Shown: positions 1-5,043 of the stretch, piece after piece | Layout: every line of letters begins with the position of its first letter | How positions within the stretch are numbered: position 1 is the first letter of the stretch | Assembly (NCBI GenBank): GCA_030604285.1 | Contig: JAUVWD010000060.1 | Span: forward strand, 1-5,332 | Length of the DNA stretch: 5,332 nucleotides | From: Chloroflexota bacterium | GTDB taxonomy: Bacteria > Chloroflexota > Dehalococcoidia > GIF9 > AB-539-J10 | Reading direction: 5' to 3' | Made by a program: the position numbers and the translations under genes | The notes under the pieces: generated by a model | What the model was told of the DNA's origin: nothing | Databases searched by the model: none | Seen by the model: only the letters and a program-made list of their open reading frames with translations

Positions 1-366
1 ACGCCGACGAATATATCCTACGCCAGCTTCCTTTTAGCAACTAGTTCACTAAAGACATTCTGGGAAGGTTTGGCTGCTACTCTGCCGTGCTTTTGGACCT
101 ATGCCGAAATAGCCGAATTCCATAGGGATAAGCTTAAGGGGAACAAAAACGATCTTTATCTTGACTGGGCTTCCGTATATTTCACGGAACCTTATCGTGA
201 TCTCATTGACAGGATGAAAGGGCTGTTAGACAATGCCAATGTAGAATATGAAAAACTCAAGGAAGTATTCATCACAGCGAGCAAATATGAATATATGTAT
301 TGGAGTATGGCCTACAACATGGAGGAGTGGCCTATTCCACTGAGAACTCTCCGGCCCCAAGCTTGA
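1..366 (+). CDS. tenA: TenA aminopyrimidine aminohydrolase / thiaminase II, 5'-truncated by window edge
   Basis: The reading frame is open from base 1 and gives 121 C-terminal residues of a TenA protein (usual length about 220), so the N-terminal half lies outside the window. TenA is a cytosolic all-helical enzyme of the haem-oxygenase-like fold. It hydrolyses aminopyrimidine and formylaminopyrimidine breakdown products of thiamin to HMP for salvage. The fragment contains the segment TPTNISYASFLLAT, then LPCFWTYAEI with the catalytic cysteine (codon 88-90, equivalent to Cys135 of Bacillus subtilis TenA). Near the end it has SKYEYMYWSMAY, whose Glu (codon 289-291) matches the C-terminal catalytic acid (Glu205). 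It ends normally after a Trp-Pro-Ile tail. A TTG at 70 could be mistaken for a start, but homology clearly continues upstream of it. It lies upstream of a related gene and thiC, which supports a thiamin role. The family call is firm; activity is inferred from conserved residues. Confidence 0.9.
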   Translation, partial: TPTNISYASFLLATSSLKTFWEGLAATLPCFWTYAEIAEFHRDKLKGNKNDLYLDWASVYFTEPYRDLIDRMKGLLDNANVEYEKLKEVFITASKYEYMYWSMAYNMEEWPIPLRTLRPQA

Positions 367-401
367 TACTGGAATTCCAAAGCGTTATACTACCACGTGA
401 C

Positions 402-1046
402 ATGGAGGGAAAACTTCTTCTTAAAGACATCAGATCCGGGCTAGCACCCTTAAACGAAAAAATAGTGAACCACCTTTACATCGTTGATGCCGAAAAAGGT
501 GAGTTGCCCCTGGATAAAATCAAAGCTTTTGCAGCTAATCAATACTACATTGTTAGCTTTGACACCAGAAGCTTAGCACTAATGTTGTCCAGATCCACAA
601 ACTTGGAAGAGCTTAGATTCTTTGAAGAGATGGTGAAGGGCGATCTTGAAGGATTACGCCATTTATTGAAAATGACCGAAGCCCTGGGTTTCACTTCACA
701 GGAGTTAGAAAACTATGCTCCAATACCTGAGGCTGTAGCCTACACTCATTATCTGTCCACACTAGCTCAGTTTGCCTCACCTGGAGTGCAGGCCATTGCA
801 CTGGTAGCCAATCTACCTGTATGGGGTTCAAACTGCGGCAGGCTCTCCAAGGCACTTAGAGAAAAATACCAAATTAACGAGACGTCTTTCCTGGATCTAT
901 TCTCAGCGCCGACAGAGGGGATGGAAGCCGAAGCATTACAAATAGTAGACTGTTATCTTCGAGTGGAAGAAAAACCGGCGAGAAGAGCAGCAAGATTCAT
1001 TCAGGCGTACGAGTTAATGTTCTGGGATGGGATATATGGGGGTTAA
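402..1046 (+). CDS. TenA/PqqC-family (haem-oxygenase-like fold) protein, cysteine-less TenA paralog
   Basis: From ATG 402 this encodes 214 residues, mostly helical, that fit the TenA/THI-4/PqqC superfamily. Residues about 12-60 hold LNEKIVNHLYI and ANQYYIVSFDTRSLAL, resembling the first helices of TenA. Residues 73-95 hold FFEEMVKGDLEGL. Residues 138-149 (NLPVWGSNCGRL) align with the TenA LPCxW segment but lack Cys at that spot; a Cys occurs five residues further on. YELMFWDGIY (202-211) matches the YEYMFW block, with the acidic residue Glu204 kept. It is therefore probably not a classical thiaminase II; a salvage hydrolase using other residues, or another haem-oxygenase-like activity, is possible. 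The start is uncertain. The frame is open back to TTG 300, and TTG 363 would overlap the tenA stop by four bases. No candidate has a well-placed Shine-Dalgarno sequence; 402 was chosen because similarity to the family begins there. Its position directly after tenA suggests co-transcription. Confidence 0.75.
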   Translation: MEGKLLLKDIRSGLAPLNEKIVNHLYIVDAEKGELPLDKIKAFAANQYYIVSFDTRSLALMLSRSTNLEELRFFEEMVKGDLEGLRHLLKMTEALGFTSQELENYAPIPEAVAYTHYLSTLAQFASPGVQAIALVANLPVWGSNCGRLSKALREKYQINETSFLDLFSAPTEGMEAEALQIVDCYLRVEEKPARRAARFIQAYELMFWDGIYGG

Positions 1047-1092
1047 CAACTCTGGATACTAAATTCTTCGCGGAGTCTACCCTGAGCGTTAT

Positions 1093-1120
1093 GAGATTGC
1101 TTCGCTTCACTCGCAATGAC
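1093..1120. repeat. Short copy of a palindromic intergenic repeat (GAGATTGC...GCAATGAC type)
   Basis: GAGATTGC and GCAATGAC flank a 12-base centre rich in TTCGCTTC. The arms ATTGC (1096-1100) and GCAAT (1113-1117) are perfect inverse complements. Read on the other strand it begins GTCATTGCGAG and ends GAAGCAATCTC. I recall this pattern as a dispersed intergenic palindromic repeat in many unrelated bacterial genomes, where copies are usually somewhat longer. The preceding ACCCTGAGCG (1079-1088) also resembles the left end of another common dispersed repeat, so the region may be a composite remnant. Only one copy lies in this window, so the repeat nature rests on recalled similarity. Confidence 0.6.
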
Positions 1121-1180
1121 AACAAGGTGAAGGGCTCGAAATGGCACAGAGAAGTGCTACACAACTGAACTTGGCAGTAC

Positions 1181-1264
1181 GTTTGCGTTAATATTCATCT
1201 TACGCTAAACTAGAACATAACAATGAAAGTTCTCCCTTAGTCTGAAACTAGGGGGATGATTTTT
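1181..1264 (+). promoter_or_regulatory. Candidate structured mRNA leader of thiC (three adjacent hairpins)
   Basis: Three potential RNA stems follow one another directly. The first is GTTTGCGT (1181-1188) with ACGC-T-AAAC (1202-1210, one bulged T). The second is AGAAC (1212-1216) with GTTCT (1229-1233). The third is a 9-bp stem at 1233-1255 followed by five T residues. The thiC Shine-Dalgarno starts four bases after the T run. This is the layout of an attenuated or ligand-sensing leader. thiC in bacteria is very often controlled by a TPP riboswitch, but no TPP consensus is visible here. Pairings were found by eye and no folding energies were computed. The structure could also simply terminate transcripts coming from the tenA genes. 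Confidence 0.4.
1233..1264 (+). terminator. Terminator-like hairpin with T run just upstream of thiC
   Basis: The stem pairs TCCCTTAGT (1233-1241) with ACTAGGGGG (1247-1255), nine pairs including two G-U, around a five-base loop CTGAA. Four bases later comes TTTTT (1260-1264). The stem is short and only moderately GC-rich, and the T run is offset from its base, so termination may be weak or conditional. Its place between the upstream tenA genes and the thiC ribosome binding site fits either an operon-end terminator or an attenuator. It also argues against ATG 1256 as the thiC start, because that codon abuts the stem. Confidence 0.45.
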
Positions 1265-1267
1265 GTA

Positions 1268-1274
1268 GAGGGGG
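1268..1274 (+). promoter_or_regulatory. Ribosome binding site of thiC
   Basis: GAGGGGG lies five bases before ATG 1280. An in-frame ATG at 1256 has only a G run directly touching it, inside the hairpin, and the family N-terminus begins with MTQLELAR at 1280. This site therefore decides the start in favour of 1280. Confidence 0.7.
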
Positions 1275-1279
1275 TAGAA

Positions 1280-2575
1280 ATGACTCAATTAGAACTGGCT
1301 CGAAGTGGCGTTATATCGGAGCAGATGAAGTATGTGGCTCAGCAGGAGGCGGTGGATGCGACTTTTGTTCAGCAGGGCGTAGCTGAAGGCACAATTGTGA
1401 TCCCAGCTAACATCAACCATGGTAATTTGGTTCCTCTTGGCATAGGCAAGGGATTAAGAACGAAGGTCAACGCTAATATAGGGACTTCTTCGGACTTCGG
1501 TGATGAAAACACAGAACTTGAGAAGCTGCAAGCAGCTATTGACTTTGGCTCTGACACAGTTATGGACCTAAGCACCGGGGGCGATATCTCGGCGATTCGG
1601 CGAGCTATCGTTGCTGCCAGTCCCCTGCCGGTGGGGACTGTACCCATCTATCAGGTGGGTCTTGAGGCTATCACAAAACGTGGAGCTATAGTAAACATGA
1701 CCATTGATGACATCCTGGATGTCATTGAGGAGCACGCTAGGGATGGTGTTGATTTCGTAACTGTCCATTGTGGGGTGACGAAGGCAACTGTCGACCGACT
1801 AAGACATCAAGGTAGGGTAACCAACATCGTATCTCGGGGAGGCGCTTTTCTCGCTGGACGGATATTGCATACCGGTGAGGAGAATCCCCTATACGAATAC
1901 TACGACCGCTTGCTAGATATGGCTCGCAAGTATGATGTAACTCTGAGCTTGGGTGATGGCTTACGACCGGGAAGCCTGGCCGATGCCAGCGATCGAGCTC
2001 AATTTGAAGAGCTAATCACTCTTGGTGAGTTAACACAGAGGGCTCGTGAGGCTGGTGTTCAGGTCATGAGTGAAGGTCCAGGACATCTGCCGCTAGATCA
2101 GGTGGTCAGCAACGTCCAGATGGAGAAGAGCATTTGCCATGGGGCTCCATTCTACGTTCTGGGTCCTTTGGTAACCGATATAGGCGCAGGCTATGACCAT
2201 ATTGTTGGTGCCATTGGAGGTGCTATCGCTGCTGCCGCCGGCACCGACTTCCTGTGCTACGTTACACCCACAGAGCACCTGGGGCTTCCCGATGCTGCGG
2301 ATGTAAAGGAGGGGGTAATCGCCTCTCGCATTGCTGCTCATGCTGGTGACATCGTTAAAGGCGTAAAGGGAGCTCGGGATTGGGATGACAAGATGTCCAG
2401 AGCTCGGAGTAGCTTTGATTGGGAAACTCAAGCTGAATTATCCCTAAATCAAGAGCGAGCACGAGGAGTTCATGCCAAGCATGCCACCGCCGGAAGCGCT
2501 TGTAGTATGTGCGGTGAATTCTGCGCTATGGAATTGATAGGGAAATACCTAGACTCTCAGCAAGTCAGGTGTTGA
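1280..2575 (+). CDS. thiC: Phosphomethylpyrimidine synthase ThiC (short form)
   Basis: ThiC is a cytosolic radical-SAM enzyme that rearranges aminoimidazole ribotide (AIR) to HMP-phosphate, the pyrimidine half of thiamin. The 431-residue product is the short form without the long N-terminal domain of the enterobacterial enzyme, as in many anaerobes and archaea. Family blocks appear in order: IPANINH (41-47), NANIGTS (64-70), MDLSTGGD (95-102), SRGG (185-188), [10 protein letters not shown] (222-231), EGPGH (265-269) and TEHLGLP (331-337). His269 and His333 fit the family's zinc-binding pair. The C-terminal iron-sulphur motif is Cys408, Cys411 and Cys415 (CSMCGEFC). This is CX2CX3C, one residue shorter than the CX2CX4C of the E. 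coli type; I believe this is usual for the short form. The start at 1280 is set by a good Shine-Dalgarno. The cinA gene follows after 9 bases. No thiD, thiE or thiG is in view. Confidence 0.97.
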   Translation: MTQLELARSGVISEQMKYVAQQEAVDATFVQQGVAEGTIVIPANINHGNLVPLGIGKGLRTKVNANIGTSSDFGDENTELEKLQAAIDFGSDTVMDLSTGGDISAIRRAIVAASPLPVGTVPIYQVGLEAITKRGAIVNMTIDDILDVIEEHARDGVDFVTVHCGVTKATVDRLRHQGRVTNIVSRGGAFLAGRILHTGEENPLYEYYDRLLDMARKYDVTLSLGDGLRPGSLADASDRAQFEELITLGELTQRAREAGVQVMSEGPGHLPLDQVVSNVQMEKSICHGAPFYVLGPLVTDIGAGYDHIVGAIGGAIAAAAGTDFLCYVTPTEHLGLPDAADVKEGVIASRIAAHAGDIVKGVKGARDWDDKMSRARSSFDWETQAELSLNQERARGVHAKHATAGSACSMCGEFCAMELIGKYLDSQQVRC

Positions 2576-2584
2576 ACAACTCGA

Positions 2585-3769
2585 GTGAAGGCGGAGATAA
2601 TCCCCACCGGCACAGAGATCCTGCTTGGCGAGATAATCGATACCAATTCCTCCTTTATAGCCGGCCAACTGCCTTCACTGGGAATCGACCTTTATTTCGT
2701 CTCCGTAGTGGGTGATAATCGAGCAAGGTTGCTTGATGCTTTGAGGCGGGCGTGGGAGAGAGCAGACCTCATCATTACCATAGGGGGATTAGGTCCCACC
2801 CAGGATGACATCACTCGAGAGGCTATTGCCGAACTGCTAAGCGAGGAGCTGAAAGTTGATCCTGCTTTATGGCGAGAACTGCAGGATCTCTTTATGCAGC
2901 ATGACCAGGAGATACCAGCAAGCAATATAAGGCAGGCAATGGTTATTCCTTCGGTGCAGGTAATTCGCAATCCTCGAGGCACTGCTCCCGGCTGGTGGAT
3001 CGAGAAGAATGGTCACGTTATTGTGGCTATGCCAGGGCCACCCGAGGAGATGCAGTTTATGTGGACCAGTAGCGTCTTGCCCGCCCTGACGCAAAAGCGG
3101 ACTGGCGCGGTTATTCTTTCTCGGACTATTAAGGCCTTTGGATTAGCTGAAGCCAAAGTGGATGAATTAGTACGCCCCTTTTTGCAGTTATCCAACCCAA
3201 CCCTAGCTACCTATGTTAGACCTGATGGAATCTATTTGCGCATTGCAGCCAAGGCAAGCGAGAGGGCAGAAGCACAGCAAATGATTGCCCAAAGGGAAGC
3301 CGACATCAGGAGAATATTGGCTGACCATATATGGGGCGTGGATAGCGATACCTTGGGGTCTGTCGTTGGAGCTCTGCTTCAAGCTAAGAAGCTCAAATTA
3401 GCCGTGATGGAATCATATACTGATGGACTTCTGAGCGACACTATCGCCAGCAGCCCGGAATGCCTCAGCCATTTCAGGGGAGGATTAGTGGTATGTAGTG
3501 AGGAAGCTCGGACCGCTTTTGGCCTCGATTCCCAGCTCATGGGGAGCCAATTAGCTGAGGCGATGGCAGAGGTGGCGAGGCACAAGCTGGGAGCTGATGT
3601 CGGCATTGGTACTGCTGGAGAAGGTGGCAACATATTTATTGGCTTGGATTCCACCAGATTCAAAAGGAGCATCACCCGTAGTTACTTAGGAGACCGACTG
3701 AGAACAAAGCAGAGAGCAGTCAATGCCACTCTCTTTGAATTGCGAAGAACACTGCTTGAGGAGGCTTGA
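2585..3769 (+). CDS. cinA: CinA-family protein with intact MoCF domain and degenerate C-terminal PncC (NMN deamidase) domain
   Basis: The 394-residue product has the three-part CinA layout. The N-terminal MoCF-type domain (about 1-170) carries PTGTEILLGEIIDTNS (7-22), GGLGPTQDDITREA (67-80) and AMPGPPEEM (148-156). In characterised members it cleaves ADP-ribose and related NAD-derived pyrophosphates. A KH-like linker region covers about 180-250. The C-terminal domain (about 255-394) matches NMN deamidase PncC, which returns NMN to NaMN in the pyridine nucleotide cycle. This last domain is eroded. ESCTGG is ESYTDG here (276-281). The Tyr of VxYSNEAK is Cys304. The TGIAGPxGG...KPVG loop is shrunk to GTAGEGG (342-348), losing its Thr and about ten residues. 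The segment before SQLAEAMAEVAR also looks short. The frame is continuous, so this is not a frameshift. The GTG start lies 9 bases after thiC without a clear Shine-Dalgarno, suggesting translational coupling. Pyrophosphatase activity is likely; deamidase activity is doubtful. Confidence 0.92.
   Translation: MKAEIIPTGTEILLGEIIDTNSSFIAGQLPSLGIDLYFVSVVGDNRARLLDALRRAWERADLIITIGGLGPTQDDITREAIAELLSEELKVDPALWRELQDLFMQHDQEIPASNIRQAMVIPSVQVIRNPRGTAPGWWIEKNGHVIVAMPGPPEEMQFMWTSSVLPALTQKRTGAVILSRTIKAFGLAEAKVDELVRPFLQLSNPTLATYVRPDGIYLRIAAKASERAEAQQMIAQREADIRRILADHIWGVDSDTLGSVVGALLQAKKLKLAVMESYTDGLLSDTIASSPECLSHFRGGLVVCSEEARTAFGLDSQLMGSQLAEAMAEVARHKLGADVGIGTAGEGGNIFIGLDSTRFKRSITRSYLGDRLRTKQRAVNATLFELRRTLLEEA
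3758..3764 (+). promoter_or_regulatory. Ribosome binding site of speD inside the end of cinA
   Basis: GAGGAGG is the strongest Shine-Dalgarno in the window. It sits in the last codons of cinA, four bases before ATG 3769 and only one base before the alternative TTG 3766, so it favours ATG 3769. The speD start codon shares one base with the cinA stop (TGATG), a typical translational coupling arrangement. Confidence 0.75.
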
Positions 3770-4143
3770 TGCATTTAATCATAGATGGCTACTCTGCCAA
3801 TCGGGAAATCCTTCAAGATGAGGACTTCTTGCGTGGTTGGTTAGAAAGCTATCCTTCCGAAATTGGTATGACGAGAATTTCCGCACCCTTTGTCCTTAAG
3901 TATGTAGGGAACAAGCTGGAGGATTCGGGCATATCAGGCTTCGTTTTTATTGCTGAGAGTCATATTAGCGTTCATACCTTCGTTGAGCCATGCTATATAA
4001 ATATAGATATTTTTTCCTGTAAGGATTTCGATGCACAGAAATCAATCAAGGATTGCCAAAACAAGTTTCAGTTGATCCGGTCGAGAACCCAAATTATTGA
4101 TAGGGAATGGGCAGCAAAGCCTACTATGGCTGCTGGCTCGTAA
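3769..4143 (+). CDS. speD: SpeD-family pyruvoyl-dependent decarboxylase (AdoMet decarboxylase or SpeD-derived arginine decarboxylase)
   Basis: This 124-residue protein matches the small prokaryotic AdoMet decarboxylase family, made as a proenzyme that cleaves itself between Glu and Ser to form a pyruvoyl cofactor. The core IAESHISVHTFVE (61-73) supplies the cleavage pair Glu63-Ser64 and His69. DIFSC (80-84) supplies Cys84. The spacing Ser64, His69, Cys84 equals that of the Thermotoga enzyme (Ser63, His68, Cys83), so self-processing should be intact. The N-terminus (MHLIIDGYSANREIL, then GMTRISAPFVLKYVG) differs from the usual GRHxxxELYGC start, which points to a distinct subfamily. AdoMet decarboxylase would feed spermidine synthesis, yet no spermidine synthase is seen. 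The next gene is an agmatinase, so an arginine decarboxylase role, as known for a crenarchaeal SpeD paralog, is a real alternative. The start overlaps the cinA stop by one base and has a strong Shine-Dalgarno. The family call is secure; the substrate is open. Confidence 0.88.
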   Translation: MHLIIDGYSANREILQDEDFLRGWLESYPSEIGMTRISAPFVLKYVGNKLEDSGISGFVFIAESHISVHTFVEPCYINIDIFSCKDFDAQKSIKDCQNKFQLIRSRTQIIDREWAAKPTMAAGS

Positions 4144-4161
4144 GTTCCCTCAGCGCCGCTA

Positions 4162-5043
4162 GTGAAGAAGAACTCATTCTTGCCACGCAGTATTTTTGCT
4201 GCCGTGCCACCGCCGTACTTTGATTTTGACAGAGCCAAAGTGGTAATCCTGCCTGTTCCCTATGATAGCACCACAGAATGGCGCAGTGGGACACGCGACG
4301 GTCCACAGGCTATCATCGACGCCTCCCGTTATTTGGAAATGTACGATTTGGAATTGGATCGAGAGACCTACAAAGTTGGTATTCACACCTTGCCTGAGGT
4401 GGAGATGCTGATGAGCGGGCCCGAGAGTATGATTCAGAGAGTATATGAAATAACTAGGGAATTGGTGCACGAGAGGAAACTGGTAGTTATGTTAGGCGGG
4501 GAGCATTCCCTATCCTTCGCCACAGTGCGAGCTTTAAAGGAGGCATTTCCTCAGCTTTCTGTACTGCAATTTGATGCCCATGCTGACCTTCGTGATGAAT
4601 ACCTGGGAACTAAATACGGGCAGGCTTGTGTCATGCGCCGCGTATCTGAGCTCTGCCCTATCGCACAGGTTGGGATACGCAGCCTCTCCAGGGAAGAAAA
4701 GCAATTTCTGGACGGGAACAGTATGACACCCTTTTATATGTCAACCGTGGCTGAGGATAAAGACCTTGCAAAGCACATAGTAGCTTCGCTTTCGGAAGAT
4801 GTTTATGTGACTATAGACGTCGACGTTTTTGACCCTTCAATCATGCCGGCAGTAGGCACTCCTGAGCCCGGCGGTATGCTGTGGCAACAAGTGTTGGATA
4901 TACTGAAGTCGGTAGCCCATCATAACCATATAGTTGGTTTTGACCTAATGGAATTCTGCCCTAGAGAGGGACCGATTTCTTGCGCTTTCACGCTGGCTAA
5001 ACTGGCTTATAAGTTTATTGGCTATGCTGTGCCACATGGTTGA
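4162..5043 (+). CDS. speB: Agmatinase-family ureohydrolase (SpeB-like)
   Basis: The 293-residue product is a full-length member of the arginase/agmatinase family, binuclear manganese hydrolases. Agmatinase splits agmatine into putrescine and urea. All expected metal ligands are present: His115 in GGEHS (112-116), Asp138, His140 and Asp142 in FDAHAD (137-142), and Asp219 and Asp221 in TIDVDVFDPS (217-226). The loop VGTPEPGG (231-238) and Glu264 in GFDLMEF (259-265) also fit. The block that normally reads Y-S/D-H-A/G is YGQA here (152-155). Gln154 thus stands where the family's conserved His (E. coli SpeB His163, arginase His141) is expected. The GTG start 18 bases after speD has no clear Shine-Dalgarno; TTG 4180 is an alternative. 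The link with speD supports polyamine synthesis, but related ureohydrolases acting on other guanidino compounds cannot be excluded. Confidence 0.88.
   Translation: MKKNSFLPRSIFAAVPPPYFDFDRAKVVILPVPYDSTTEWRSGTRDGPQAIIDASRYLEMYDLELDRETYKVGIHTLPEVEMLMSGPESMIQRVYEITRELVHERKLVVMLGGEHSLSFATVRALKEAFPQLSVLQFDAHADLRDEYLGTKYGQACVMRRVSELCPIAQVGIRSLSREEKQFLDGNSMTPFYMSTVAEDKDLAKHIVASLSEDVYVTIDVDVFDPSIMPAVGTPEPGGMLWQQVLDILKSVAHHNHIVGFDLMEFCPREGPISCAFTLAKLAYKFIGYAVPHG

Larger units (their letters stand above)
1047..1279. other. Intergenic region before thiC
   Basis: This 233-base gap is the only substantial non-coding stretch in the window. Its first half contains a short palindromic repeat (1093-1120). 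Its last 100 bases contain a chain of potential hairpins ending in a terminator-like structure. I looked for the conserved TPP riboswitch blocks (CUGAGA, ACCUGAUC, and the GCGnAGGGA end) and did not find them. A TTGGCA at 1171-1176 resembles a -35 box, but no good -10 box lies 16-18 bases downstream. TAGAAC at 1211-1216 is only a 4/6 match to a -10 box, so no promoter is called. No tRNA or convincing small ORF was seen. Confidence 0.6.

Noticed and set aside
300..401. In-frame extension of the second TenA-like gene back to TTG 300 or GTG 327
   Set aside because: It overlaps the conserved C-terminus of tenA, has no family similarity, and GTG 327 has its GGAGGA directly touching the codon. TTG 363 remains possible but also lacks a Shine-Dalgarno.
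1171..1216. Sigma-70-type promoter (TTGGCA at 1171, TAGAAC at 1211)
   Set aside because: The spacing between the two boxes is far too long, and neither has a good partner at 16-18 bases.
1047..1279. TPP riboswitch upstream of thiC
   Set aside because: The conserved blocks (CUGAGA, ACCUGAUC, GCGnAGGGA) are not present. CTGAG at 1082 lies in a repeat and CTGAAA at 1242 is a hairpin loop, and neither has its partner elements.
1256..1279. ATG 1256 as the thiC start, giving eight more residues
   Set aside because: It abuts the terminator-like hairpin, has no properly spaced Shine-Dalgarno, and the extra residues do not match the family. ATG 1280 has a clear one.
3347..3769. Frameshift or sequencing error as the cause of the odd CinA C-terminus
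   Set aside because: The frame resumes family-like sequence after each deviation (FGL, AEAMAEVARHKLGAD, KQRAV, LFELRRTLL). In-frame deletions and substitutions explain it better.
3990..4020. AT-rich stretch in speD ending in a T6 run as a promoter or terminator
   Set aside because: It encodes the conserved YINIDIFSC segment including catalytic Cys84, and there is no stable stem before the T run.
1369..4470. Minus-strand ORFs of 60-112 codons opposite thiC, cinA and speB
   Set aside because: They lie antisense to well-conserved genes, are low-complexity and Ser/Pro-rich, and have no recognisable motifs; they are codon shadows.
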